Source: Exobasidium rhododendri
Lineage: Eukaryota; Basidiomycota; Exobasidiomycetes; Exobasidiales; Exobasidiaceae
Assembly (NCBI GenBank): GCA_026210745.1
Contig: CP110631.1
Span: 5,270,001 to 5,334,000, forward strand
Direction: 5' to 3'
Length of the DNA: 64,000 nucleotides
Shown here: positions 44,096 to 54,404 of the stretch, piece after piece
Position numbering within the stretch: position 1 is the first letter of the stretch
How the letters are laid out: every line of letters begins with the position of its first letter
Position numbers and translations under genes: made by a program
Notes under the pieces: model-generated
Databases searched by the model: none
What the model was told of the DNA's origin: nothing
The model's input: the letters and a program-made list of their open reading frames with translations, nothing else

Positions 44096-45394
44096 TCAAA
44101 TCGCCCGCTTCTTGTTGCTGTGATGATTGGTGTGCTTGTGGATGTCGCGATGGAGGGCGTGGGTCGTATGATGCTTCTTTGTAGATGTGCTGTGCCGATG
44201 GTGGTGCTTGGTAAAGGTGGTATGATGGTCGTGCTTCTTGCTGGTGCTGTTGCTGGTGCTGGTGGGTACGATAGGAGAAGTAGACAAAATTGTCTTAGTT
44301 GAGTGAGATGAGTGAGATGATGTCATGTGAGAAGAAGAGGACGAGGACGACTGAGACGCGCTGCACCCTCCTCGGCCCTTCAGTGCGCCGTTAAAGATCG
44401 TGTTGCAGCCGGGCAACTTGTCTAGAGCACCGCTGACAACTTCAGAGCTCAAGCCTTTCACCATGCTTGTGTCTACCACGCAGTCTTGAGAGCCCTTCCG
44501 ATCCAACGATGCCGCAAAGGGAGGACAGCCCTCGAGATCGTTGAAGAGTTGGCCTGTACACTGATCGATCGCCGCCTGCAGCACAGTGACGTCCCAACCA
44601 TTCATAAAGTCGCCATGGAAGCTGTACCCGACAGCGTCTCCATTGGCAAGCACCCAATTCCCTGCATTGGAAGCAGCGCCTACCGACCACACGAATTCAT
44701 AAAAGAGCGTGATCAGACGCTTCGGGTGGGAAGAGGGACACGAATCGCCATTGTCTGGAAAGTCCCCAACAGGGTACGCCATGTGCGACTTGTGATCGAT
44801 CGAGTCGAGGTTGATGCCGTCCCAGCAGGAGGGAAACACGATCTGTGCTCGAAGTCCGTCTGGGCATGGACCGTTTGGGATGGTATCCGTCTGCGAGGAT
44901 CCTGCATCGTAGTTGAGGCACACAAAGTTGACGACCTTTTGCAGTTGCGTGGTGCTGGCTGGTCCTGTGGCAGTAGCATTTCCCGCCACCATTCGGAGTC
45001 CAGCTGGAAAGGCGAGCAGGCTGCCAGGCCCGCGCTGAAGATAGTACGTCTGGATGAAGGAGAGATTAAATGCGGTGAATTTCTCGTCCGCGTACCGAAA
45101 GAGAGTGGGTGTCCAGTACGAGCTCTTGTCTGCGTCGGCGCCAGAGGTCGTGCATGCTGATGATGCGCGGATGCTGCTGTAGTTTTGCGCGTCTGAGATG
45201 GCGTTGGACCCGACAAAGGAGTGAAGGTGGGAGGAGATGTTGCCCGGGCTGATGATCGGGTCCAAGCGAGCGTTGAAGCCCAATGGCTTGTGCGACATGA
45301 TCCAGAACGAGTGGGCAGGGGTGATGAAGATCGTGAGCAGGAGAAGAACGGCGACAGTAAGAGCGCAGCCTGCCAGAGGCGACGTCTCGAGCAT
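44096..45394 (-). CDS. Secreted DUF1996 protein with His/Ser/Lys-rich tail
   Basis: Single exon of 432 residues. The signal peptide (LTVAVLLLLTIFITPAHS) is followed by a DUF1996 domain. Typical blocks are FWIMSHKPLGFNARLDPIIS, SSHLHSFVGSNAIS, SSYWTPTLF, FPSCWDGINLDS and HMAYPVGD. DUF1996 proteins are secreted fungal proteins of unknown enzymatic role, often with carbohydrate-binding partners. Here the C-terminus is a low-complexity tail of Ser, His, Lys and Thr (repeats such as HHTTFTKHHHRHSTSTKKHH), which could bind metal ions or wall polymers. It may act on or bind the glycan made by neighbouring enzymes. Confidence 0.9.
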   Translation of the reverse strand: MLETSPLAGCALTVAVLLLLTIFITPAHSFWIMSHKPLGFNARLDPIISPGNISSHLHSFVGSNAISDAQNYSSIRASSACTTSGADADKSSYWTPTLFRYADEKFTAFNLSFIQTYYLQRGPGSLLAFPAGLRMVAGNATATGPASTTQLQKVVNFVCLNYDAGSSQTDTIPNGPCPDGLRAQIVFPSCWDGINLDSIDHKSHMAYPVGDFPDNGDSCPSSHPKRLITLFYEFVWSVGAASNAGNWVLANGDAVGYSFHGDFMNGWDVTVLQAAIDQCTGQLFNDLEGCPPFAASLDRKGSQDCVVDTSMVKGLSSEVVSGALDKLPGCNTIFNGALKGRGGCSASQSSSSSSSHMTSSHSSHSTKTILSTSPIVPTSTSNSTSKKHDHHTTFTKHHHRHSTSTKKHHTTHALHRDIHKHTNHHSNKKRAI

Positions 45395-45980
45395 GCTGGG
45401 GTGGAGTCAGAGAGTAAAGGAGGAGAGGGAGGAGAATGAAAGAGAGACAGAGGAAGGGAGAGGCATCGAGGCCAGCTGTTGTGGAAGACGGGATGGACGA
45501 AGTGAGTGAGGGACGTGCGCGTTCGATTCTCCATTCCAACGAAGAAGTCAATTGCGGCCTCCTTTTACCCCTTGTTTCCCCCTTCTTTCCCTTTGTGCGT
45601 TCCCGTTTATACTTTGCCCCCTTGTATTTTTGACTTTTATTCTGTGACGCCGCCCGCGCGACCTGCATGAGGGAGATCAGGGGACGCCCATTCAGATCTG
45701 TGGGTTGCTCTCAGTATGTAAAGGAGGGACCACTTTTCAGGCTGATCCCCGAGCTCAGCGTGGGACAAGCCAACGACAAAGGGGCGAGACGACTCCTATC
45801 GATACAAAGCGCAAGGCATAGCCTAGTCCCTCTTCCTCTCTCGCCCTCAGTGCGGGAGAGCATCATTCTCACAGTCATATTATTAGTATAAGACGCACAC
45901 AAAACGCGTCGCGCTCTTCTTGTTGCTTTGACGCGATGAAATACAAGATGGTGGCATACAAGGGGGGCTGCGCGGGGGCT
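45395..45980. other. Intergenic
   Basis: About 590 bases holding the promoter of the DUF1996 gene and the 3' end of the P450 gene. No gene supported. Confidence 0.5.
45606..45611 (-). promoter_or_regulatory. Candidate TATA box (TATAAA)
   Basis: A minus-strand TATAAA lies about 210 bases upstream of the DUF1996 start. Confidence 0.35.
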
Positions 45981-47927
45981 TCACGACTCTACGCCCCGCT
46001 TACGCACAGTGAGGAAGAAGTCCCGTTGAGAAGCAAACCAAGCGCTTTGAACGTACCAGCTCTCGCCGTCTTTTACACCGTCGAGACCTCTTCCATGCTT
46101 GTGCTTGTGTGGTGATCCAGGCGCGCGAGGCAAGATCTTAAACTTGTACTTCCAGAAGAGGTAGGGGATCAACTTTGTCATTTCCATGATGGAGATGTTC
46201 TTGCCGATGCAAACTCGTGAACCGCCGCCGAACGACAAGAAGTTCTTCTCCATCTGTTTCCGCTGCTCGATGTCCGCTTCGATCCAACGCTCGGGACGGA
46301 AGACGGTCGAATCAGGACCATACGCTCGTCGATGGAAGCAGTAGGCCGACATGCCAACACAGGTGCCTGCTGGGAATGCGTGTCCACCAAGTACAGCCCC
46401 TTCCTCGGGACACACCCTGGCCATGATCCATGGTACAGCCGGGTAGCAACGCAGGGCTTCCTTGACAATAGCTTGAAAATACTCGAGCTGGACGCCCTCC
46501 TTGTACGAAGTGGGAAAGTGCAACTTGTCCGCGGCGTGTGCTTCAGTCAATTCTGCCATGAGTTTGCCGTAGACGCCAGGTGTGGTCAGGGTATAGTAAA
46601 TGATGGCACGCATTGAGATGGAAGTTGTGTCCGAACCAGCGCCGATGATCTGCGTAGCACTGGTACAGAGCTGCTCGAAGGTCTGGCGCTTGCCTGTCTC
46701 GGAGTCCTTCACCGCCAAGAACTTGGATCTGCGAGAGATTGCGATATGAAAGGGTGTCAGCAAAAAAGGGGGGATTTCGCATCTGGCGTGGAAGTGATCG
46801 TGTCTCTCACTCACAGCATGTCTTTCTCTTCGTCGGCCGATCCTCCCTCTTTCTCGTTCTGTTCTGTGCGCTTAAGACGGTCCCGCACGGCATCGACGGT
46901 CACTTTCATCAGATATGCCGCCCCTTTACCACCTGCTCCTAGTGCGCTTGCAAGTGTGAAGAATGGATCTCCAAATCGTGGCATCGACCCGAGTAGAGTA
47001 GCAACAACGGTAAAAGTATCCACTGCTTGCATGAGCGAATTGGGATCGGACGCTGTCTTTACCAGATCGAAACTTCTGCCAAATGCCAGTTCTCCTACCA
47101 TGTCCATTGCGAACCACTGTAGCCAGAGTCCGGCATCCCACGGCTGTTGACTGTCTGCAAATGTGTCCACCTTCGTGAAGAAGAGATCTGCCATCCTGTC
47201 TACGGAGCCTGTGAGATGAAGTGAAAGAGACCGAATCGATAAACAAATTGAAGGCAAGCCGATCTAGTCATGCTTACTGACCCTCGAGCTCGAGTAACGA
47301 ATTGAAAGAGTAGGCATTGGCAGAAGCTCTTCGTAGTGCGGCGTGCTTCTTGACGTTCGTTTCGCTCATGATGCCTTTGGCTGATCCCAGTCGAAAGAGA
47401 TGATAGAAATTGGATTTTCTCCACTGCGACACACAGAGAGAGAGGCAATAGAGTAAGCTAAGTGTCAGATTTGCTCTGCCGACGGGGTGTTTGCCCCACC
47501 TTGGAGCCATGACCGTAGAGTGGCTGAAGAGCGTCAGGATCAACAGTCAAGACGTGGTTGCGACCAATACGGACGTAGTCCCCGTATCGAGTATGAAGCT
47601 GGTCGAGCGAATGAGCTGAAGGGATAAGGGCGGAGATAGAGAAGAGGAGAGAAAGGAGAAGAAGAAGAAGAAGAAGGAAAGAAGAAACTTCAATGGACAT
47701 ACACGCAAAAGCCTCCTCATTCACTCACAAGCATCTAGACGAATCGCCCGGTTGATTCGATAGCTCCACAGACCAGACCGTGCGATGAATGGACCAGGCA
47801 AGCCTGCCAGAGGATGCAAGCAGAGATTGTAAAAGACGTAGCAGCACAACAACACCGCACCTGCCCCAGCTAGCAAGGTGTAGTCGACTACCTCTATCCT
47901 GTAGGCAAAGGCTGATGTGGCAGACAT
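45981..47927 (-). CDS. Cytochrome P450, pisatin-demethylase-like
   Basis: Five exons (47927-47729, 47615-47500, 47423-47282, 47208-46815, 46728-45981) give 532 residues. An N-terminal membrane helix (LLAGAGAVLLCCYVFYNL) is followed by the Pro-rich hinge LHPLAGLPGPF. Catalytic signatures are all present: I-helix GAGSDTTS, ExxR as KEALR, FRPERW, and the haem loop FLSFGGGSRVCIGK with Cys near 457. The sequence HTRYGDYVRIGRN and YGHGSK...SNFY follow the pattern of fungal pisatin-demethylase-type P450s. The substrate is unknown. Its presence among glycan genes suggests hydroxylation of a lipid carrier or a separate metabolite. It shares a divergent promoter with the GT-B-like gene. Confidence 0.9.
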
Positions 47928-48514
47928 TGTAGTAAATGATGCTGTAAGACAGAAGAAGGGAGGAATGAATGGAAGAGGGTATTCGAGGTAGCACTGTCTT
48001 TAAAAGTAGCGGCATCACTTCGAGCATTGTCGATCTGCTGACATCAAAGCGGGCAGCACACACCAGACTACACAGAGTTGCAACGTAGGCTAGGCTACCT
48101 TTAGGAACACCGTCGATTCGCCCTGATCAAATGCGTGGCATTCCCTTCTGCCATTTGGAGCTCAAAAGTGTGGGGTAATTGGCTCGAAGCACCGCTAGGC
48201 TGTCTCCGCCAATACGGAGAGATGCATCTTGAGCTTGTTTAGAGGACATCAGACCTTATCTTGCGGGGCTAACATTCGCACGAGAGATCTAAGAACTTAT
48301 CGCACGGGGAGCAGGATGTCGCGGCGGGGCAACCACGCGATAATGCTCGAGTCGCGGCGGGGCAACCACGCGATGATATTCGTTGAATCTTTCCCTCTTC
48401 CCACGTTTTGATTCATTTCCGCGGCTTATCTCTCTGTGAAGACGGTAGGAAGCCTGTAATCTAAGCATCGTAACATAGGGAATGCTGCTCATCCATCGCT
48501 GATCACCGTAGTCC
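47928..48514. promoter_or_regulatory. Bidirectional promoter, P450 / GT-B-like gene
   Basis: This 587-base gap between divergent starts contains the tandem 24-base repeat described separately. No gene is supported. Confidence 0.45.
48318..48374. repeat. Two tandem copies of a 24-base GC-rich unit
   Basis: Two exact 24-base copies occupy 48318-48341 and 48351-48374, a period of 33 bases. Each begins GTCGCGG and ends ACGCGAT, so TCGCG and CGCGA form inverted ends of a possible hairpin or a palindromic protein-binding site. The spacing and promoter location suggest an operator, but no known factor site is recognised. Confidence 0.7.
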
Positions 48515-49825
48515 ATGGCGTCTATTCTCCGCAAGGGCTTGGCGGCCTGCGCTCTCACCGTCTTATCAGTCGTAGTCGTATACTACTTCGACGACCCAAT
48601 GCCTTACATGAATCCTGCTTCAGCCTTCCCAGCCGCAAAACCAGCGGTAGCCAACGTCTACCTCACTAAATGCGACGCAGAGCACGAGGACGTGTGGACC
48701 AGCATTGCACAGGCACTCAGTCAGATCCCATCCACAGCGACATCCATACGCCTGAGATCCTCCACGGAACTAGAGACTAGCGACAGGCAGGACTACACAT
48801 CGATTGTGCGCGGGATGCACTGGCACAAGGAGCCGAAATGGCACCAGGAGAAGAGCGTCGACGATGCAGAGCAGCCGGTGGGCGCAGGAATCGATGTCGT
48901 AGTAGCTGCATCGTGCGGATCATACCTCGACAACCAAGTGGAAGAGCTGACGGACTTCTATGAGCAGTCGACGGCGATCTTGTACTGCGTCATCCCGGAC
49001 GTCACCCGTTTCCAACACAACAGCACTCGCATGGCCCGCCTGCAGCCCTGGATAGAGAGTGAACGAGTGCGCATCGTCGCGTTGAGCAGTGCTATCAAGC
49101 AGACACTCGGCTCGATGTGGGTCTTTGATGCGCCTCTAGTGCCGATCTCTGTGTTCCTTCCCATCTTTGAAATGCCGTCAGGGGTGCTTGTGCAGGGGTA
49201 CGACGAAGCGGTCGAGGAGATTCCACAGAAGATTGCCATCATCTCGTATGAAGAGTACACGCAGAGCAAGACAATCAACAGCAGCAGTCATGAAGGAACG
49301 ATGTCTCAATTCCTGCTTGCATTGGCCGAAGCGAACGCAAACAGGGGCCGTCCTGCCACGGCAATCCTCGCTGGAAGTACAAAGGATGCCGGCTTATCTC
49401 TCACCGGGCAAGATCTTTTCGATCGGCGTCTGGGTCTGGATCCGTTTGGTGTGTACAGGGCAATAGCAGAGGCTTCTATGCTTGTGCTATCGATGCCAGA
49501 GAACATCACTCTGGAGTCACTGGCAGAGTACTCGTCATGGGGAGTATCTGCATCGATCATCACTGGCACACCTCTCGCAGCGAGCGAAGAAGTCTTTGCC
49601 AATTATCCGCACCTCGCATTGGATACCGCAGTCGCAACCAAACCGGGCGAGAATCACCTGCAAGCCGCCTTTCGACAACACTCCGCTCCCGTCTTGAGTC
49701 ATACCCGCAAGCGCCGCAATTTGGCCACCCTGCGTACGTCGCTGCTGACAACAAACAAGCACAAGCTGCACTCGTGGCTCAAGGAAGACGTCCTGAACCC
49801 CAAGTCGAGCAGGTCAGGCATGTGA
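48515..49825 (+). CDS. Type II membrane protein, GT-B-like, family unknown
   Basis: Single exon of 436 residues. An N-terminal anchor at about 8-24 (LAACALTVLSVVVVYYF) is followed by a lumenal domain that I cannot place in a named family. The second half reads like a GT-B Rossmann lobe: KIAIISYEEY, PATAILAGSTKDAG, LGLDPFGVYRAIAEASMLVL, LESLAEYSSWGVSASIITGTP. That order (donor-lobe strand, then a helix with a Glu and Gly-rich loops) is seen in nucleotide-sugar transferases. Context supports a glycosyltransferase role. Its stop is only 47 bases from the stop of the convergent GT90 gene. A non-catalytic partner protein is an alternative. Confidence 0.6.
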   Translation: MASILRKGLAACALTVLSVVVVYYFDDPMPYMNPASAFPAAKPAVANVYLTKCDAEHEDVWTSIAQALSQIPSTATSIRLRSSTELETSDRQDYTSIVRGMHWHKEPKWHQEKSVDDAEQPVGAGIDVVVAASCGSYLDNQVEELTDFYEQSTAILYCVIPDVTRFQHNSTRMARLQPWIESERVRIVALSSAIKQTLGSMWVFDAPLVPISVFLPIFEMPSGVLVQGYDEAVEEIPQKIAIISYEEYTQSKTINSSSHEGTMSQFLLALAEANANRGRPATAILAGSTKDAGLSLTGQDLFDRRLGLDPFGVYRAIAEASMLVLSMPENITLESLAEYSSWGVSASIITGTPLAASEEVFANYPHLALDTAVATKPGENHLQAAFRQHSAPVLSHTRKRRNLATLRTSLLTTNKHKLHSWLKEDVLNPKSSRSGM

Positions 49826-49872
49826 ATAGACTAAATTACAATGACGAGAATTTGCCTGACTATTTTACAGGA

Positions 49873-51615
49873 TCACCGCGACATGATGTCTTCCAGCTCG
49901 ATGAGAAGACGGAAGTAGTAGATGGTCAAGTCGATCGATCGCAACGACTTTGCCGACCACTTTCTCGACTCTCGCGAGATCAACTCGGCGTATCGTTGCC
50001 CTTTGGCGTCATTCACGAACCAGTCAAGGTACAAAGGAATGTCGTGCCGCTTGAGGTCCACTTCGATCGGGACGTAGTGTAGCCAGGGCACGAGACGATC
50101 GTCATGCCATTCGCCCCAGAGCGTCTGCTTAAACACGACAGAATTCGACTCCAAGAGGGAGTACAACCGGCACGACATGCTCTGCCCGTCAATGTCAAGC
50201 ACAAATTGGTGCTCGTACGCATGTCCAAACTTGTCGCGGGGGCGCGTCGAGAGCTCCTTCTTGATCTGGTCACAAAGCCCCTTGTCATTTCCACAAATCG
50301 TTCCAGTGAAGGCCACATTCCAGGCACTCGCGGGGAGTCTCGCTGCGGCTCGTTCCATTTCTTTCGTCCAAGGCGCCTGCTGGAAGAAGGAGGCAAAGGA
50401 GGAAGGACCTTCACCTTCCGCTTGTCCAGTGACAAACTCCCTCAGCGACTGCATGTACCGTACCGCCTGATGTCGATGACCGTACATCCAGTCTGTTCGC
50501 TTCTGCGTAATTCCAGTCATACTCCCACGCCAATAGATGTCCTTTGTCTTGTCTGTAAAGGGAATCGTGTCGTTTTCCGTCCACATGCGGTAGTCGCCGT
50601 GCCCGTAACAGACGTTGGGCGCGAGAATGTCGTTGAAGACGGACATTTTGGCTCGTGAGAAGAGAGGAATGAGTGATCGTGTCGGGTGAAATTGATCGGG
50701 GCCCCGGAAGAAGCCGTGTTGCTGCTCGACGTCCTCTGCGCCATACTTTCGAATATAGCTACACAGATCTCTCGTCACAGGCACGTTCTTCTCTCCCCCC
50801 TCGGCATTCTTGCAGAGGTTCTCGTTTGGGCAGCTCAGCTCCAGCGCCTCCATGGTGGATCTACCGGTAAAGTCCTCGAAGGAGACGTTCCTCGGCTCCC
50901 CCACCTTCTTGATGGGCGCCAGGATGCGCGGCTCGGCGAACCAGTTGAAGAGGATGCTCATGTCTGGAAGAAGCGGTGCGATGGGTGCCAAGAGCGACTC
51001 GAGGGTGCTTGCTGACATGGTGCCTACCAGCGGTCCAAGTGCTACGACGTCTCCATCAACGAATGACATCAACCCAAGCATTTCTCCTGGCTCAGACGCC
51101 TTTGCTGCACCAATCCGACTCTGCCAGGCAGCGCGACTAAGCTTGGCCTTTCGAAAGGGGCGCATGTCCACCTCGACCTGATCAAAGTCATCGATGATGG
51201 GCGACTTGTGTTGAAGTGCAAAGTCTGCCCAGACATCGAAGCGTAGGGGAGGCTTGCGTCCGTAGCGCTTCTGGTAGGCAAGTCGAGCCTGCTGCACCGT
51301 CTTTGACTGTCGCGCTTGCTTTGCGTTGAAGTGTTGCAAGGCGAGCTCGATCTTGCATGCTGGTGAAGAATACCCCCCGTTGTGTCGGCTACAGACCTCT
51401 GGGTCGGTCGAGTAGAGATTGCCAAGAGCAGGCCAGTGCTGTGCATTGCGAGCGGTGAAGAGCAGAATCACAAATACGACGAGGCCGATGGCGACACGAC
51501 CACGAACAGTGCTTGCGGCGGGTGCTCTGGACTTCAGCAGGCTACCCTTCGCATGGCTTTCGCCTGACTTTGGTGCGCCCATGTGAGTGGCCACGACAAA
51601 CGATGAAATGATCAT
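49873..51615 (-). CDS. GT90 glycosyltransferase (CAP10-type), copy 2
   Basis: Single exon of 580 residues, with a second in-frame Met 11 codons in as an alternative start. The anchor lies near 40-55 (VAIGLVVFVILLFTA). GT90 blocks are IYWRGSMTGI, YGHRHQAVRYM, HQFVLDIDGQSMSCRLYSLL, SVVFKQTLWGEWHDD and VPWLHYVPIEVDL. Compared with copy 1 the central region is diverged, with an added Glu/Gly segment (TGQAEGEGPSS), but the motif order is the same. That suggests an old duplication followed by different acceptor or donor preference. Likely Golgi xylosyl- or related transferase; substrate unproven. Confidence 0.9.
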   Translation of the reverse strand: MIISSFVVATHMGAPKSGESHAKGSLLKSRAPAASTVRGRVAIGLVVFVILLFTARNAQHWPALGNLYSTDPEVCSRHNGGYSSPACKIELALQHFNAKQARQSKTVQQARLAYQKRYGRKPPLRFDVWADFALQHKSPIIDDFDQVEVDMRPFRKAKLSRAAWQSRIGAAKASEPGEMLGLMSFVDGDVVALGPLVGTMSASTLESLLAPIAPLLPDMSILFNWFAEPRILAPIKKVGEPRNVSFEDFTGRSTMEALELSCPNENLCKNAEGGEKNVPVTRDLCSYIRKYGAEDVEQQHGFFRGPDQFHPTRSLIPLFSRAKMSVFNDILAPNVCYGHGDYRMWTENDTIPFTDKTKDIYWRGSMTGITQKRTDWMYGHRHQAVRYMQSLREFVTGQAEGEGPSSFASFFQQAPWTKEMERAAARLPASAWNVAFTGTICGNDKGLCDQIKKELSTRPRDKFGHAYEHQFVLDIDGQSMSCRLYSLLESNSVVFKQTLWGEWHDDRLVPWLHYVPIEVDLKRHDIPLYLDWFVNDAKGQRYAELISRESRKWSAKSLRSIDLTIYYFRLLIELEDIMSR

Positions 51616-52704
51616 TCAAGATGATGGAAAGAATTCAGAGGAGCCAAACAAAACGAACAGCTCGTGCACGTCCCTCACCACGCGCACTGCTCTCATAACG
51701 GGTCAGAAGTGCTTGAGTGATTTGTTTCACCGGGAGCACTTTTCTCCGACAGTGTGTGTATTATCTCATGCATGCAAAACTTACATGACGGACACTGCCA
51801 TGCCACAAAGCCTAGAGTTTGTAGGCATATCGATTTATTTATTTGACTTCAACTCGCCATCCAGCTTTTTTCTTTCTTTCCCATCTGCACAGATCTGCAC
51901 GGCAAGATACATTAACATGTTTGAATTAGGCATGTCCTCGCGGCGGGCTCTCTCTGAAGTTGGGTAATTTCCTGGCGAGTGTGCTGCTTTTCTTTGCTCG
52001 ATGAGCTTTTTCGTTGCGAACGTCGATCAAATTTGCAGCACACGCATCCCTGCCACCGTCCCCTCCGCTAATTTAAAAGAAGATTTGCTCATGAGGGATC
52101 ACACGACTCTTCTTCCAAATACAAACAATTCAAACTCCAATATTTGTCATGTGTGTGTCGTTTAAATCCCCTCCTCTTCTTAGACTACATCCTGGACGAC
52201 TCCCGGCGCCATTCCCACCTTTTTCCTCTCCCCGCTGGACCCTTCTCAGGCGGCATTTCAATTACCTTTTCATCTCCTTTCAAACTGAGACATTCAAGTC
52301 GCCTGAGGTGGTGCTTCCCCGTCCTTTTCCTCTAGTCACACTATCATGCTTTACCTCCCGATTTGCATCCCCCTTATCTCAAAAAACTTTTCGAAATACA
52401 AATTCATACACGCTAAATTTCTCATGCACCCTCACCCTTCGAACTGGGTAATTTCTAAGCTAAGTAGTTGCTGCAACCCTTGTGGTAAGCCGCATCCCGG
52501 CTCCGACAGAACGCGCCGTTGGATATCATGAGCATTATGTAATCAGAGCCGTGACCTCTGTACTTCGCACGGATTATCATCTCGATTGGGGGAAAAAAAA
52601 AGTGTCGCTAGGACGAAGTGTTCACTTTTTCTAGCTTGATCGTACACAACAGCAATCCCGAAGGTGAGGGAGAACAAAAAGGTCTTAAGACAGCTCACCT
52701 TGTC
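51616..52704. other. Divergent intergenic region, no supported gene
   Basis: About 1.1 kb between the GT90 copy 2 and the DXD-less GT71 gene. The middle (52130-52450) is strongly CT-rich. No gene supported. Confidence 0.5.
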
Positions 52705-54319
52705 ATGACTGCCATTCTACGCAGCAATGCGCCCTCTAAACGTCGTCTGCCGGTGGGGAGGATGCTGCACGTCGTCATCATCCTCTTATCACTCGTCGTC
52801 GTCTTCATCCTGCACCTCACTCGCAAGGAGAAGGCGCGGCACACACGCTCATTTGATGACGAGATTCGCGAATCATGGACACAGTACGTGGAAGATTATC
52901 CTGTGAACCCGAAAGATCGCTATGCCTTTCATGAGATGGGCTTCCGAACAGCCATGTATGCCGATAATCTGTCCAAGCGGTCGTTTCAGCATCTAGAACA
53001 GGCAGAGCGACTGGAGTCTTCTCTCTGGGGGTTCATGACCCCAGCGATAGCACTCAGTCCTCGATCAGCGCGAGCAAGACGACAGGAGAATAACCACCGC
53101 ATCGCAATCAGGATCGGCAAGCGGATGATCAAGGACTATCTGCCAAGGGGAAGGAGGAAGAAGCAAGGAATCGTGACTGTGGTAGAGCGAGACGACCTCA
53201 GAGCGACAGTCGAACTCGTCACTACCCTTCGATACTCGCTCAAGGACAACACGCCAATGGAGATCTTCTACCACGGCTCCCACGACATGCCCACGCTGAT
53301 CGATGACGCCTTCAGCTCGATGCCCTTTGTACGCACCATCAATCTGGCCGACTTGCCTTTGTTCGGCGACGTCAGCATAGACGGCTTGAAGCTCACCAAC
53401 ATGACAGTGAAGAGGAGCACGACACTGCAAGCGCTCGCTCTGCTGGTATCCAAGTTCGACCATATCGTCTATGCCGCACCCGGCACGATCTTTTTCACAA
53501 AACCAAAGGAGATGTTCAAAGAGCGAGGCTTCATCGAGACCGGCACGCTCTTCTTCCACAACATGAACACGGGACAATTGGCAGACTCGAATCGTTTTCT
53601 CAACTTCCTTCGACAGCAGTTCGACCAGGCTCAGCCATCGCAGCACCTCGCGGCATCCCCATTCTACAACTTCGGCCTCAATCACCAACAGGATCCGAGA
53701 GTGCTTGTCCTGGACACGACGAGGCCACATGTGTCTGCTGCTCTGCTCCTCAATGTCTGGCTGCACTCTCCTCCCGTGCGAGAAAGTATTTGGCAGGCCC
53801 ACTTCCCAGAAGGTGTGTAGACGATTACCGTAAAATGCGATATGCTATGCTTTCTCTCTCGCTAACACTTCACTCCTGCCCACAGTCCTGATCGAGAGTC
53901 TGTGGCTGTCGTTTGAGCTCTCCGGCGCGCCGTACTACTTTGAGCCTGCTTATCCAGGCGGGATTGGCGTCTTTGACGGGCCGTTGGACGACTTGCCCTG
54001 GGAACCCACCATCTGCCCTGCCCATGCGCTGCACTTCATCGGTCGAACATCGTACGCTAGCCGTCTTGGCCGTCCCATGTGGGCAGATGGAGGGCTCAAG
54101 CTGTTCCCGCATCACGCAGAATACCTTCCTATCAGTGCATGGTCAGCGAGAGGACGATGGGAGCAGACGTCTCTAGGCATGTGTCTCAAGGGAGCAGATG
54201 CAAAGCCTACCAATCATCACTCGTTATCCTCGCTCTATCAACGGCATCGCATCATAGACGAGGTGTTCGAGGACATCTTTAACCCGATCTTCGACCTGCA
54301 CGGTATACCCATCTCCTAA
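52705..54319 (+). CDS. GT71-like protein lacking the catalytic DXD
   Basis: Two exons (52705-53812 and 53886-54319) joined in phase 1 give 513 residues. The anchor lies at about 20-38 (MLHVVIILLSLVVVFILHL). The overall order of blocks follows the GT71 paralogues at 22511 and 57442: FHEMGFRTAMYA, MEIFYH, ETGTLFFHNM, then SLWLSFELSGAPYY in exon 2. At the DXD position both Asp are gone: FDHIVYAAPGTIFF has Ala258 and Gly260 where the paralogues have Asp. The EDD of FYYGEDDLP is also changed (FYHGSHDMP). The protein is intact and spliced, so it may be a non-catalytic partner of an active GT71. Confidence 0.8.
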
Positions 54320-54404
54320 GTGACATCCACATGCTGTACTACTACAATTATTGCTACTACTGCTACCCCTTACATAATGCGTTGCTGTATTAGAACCGCT
54401 CACA

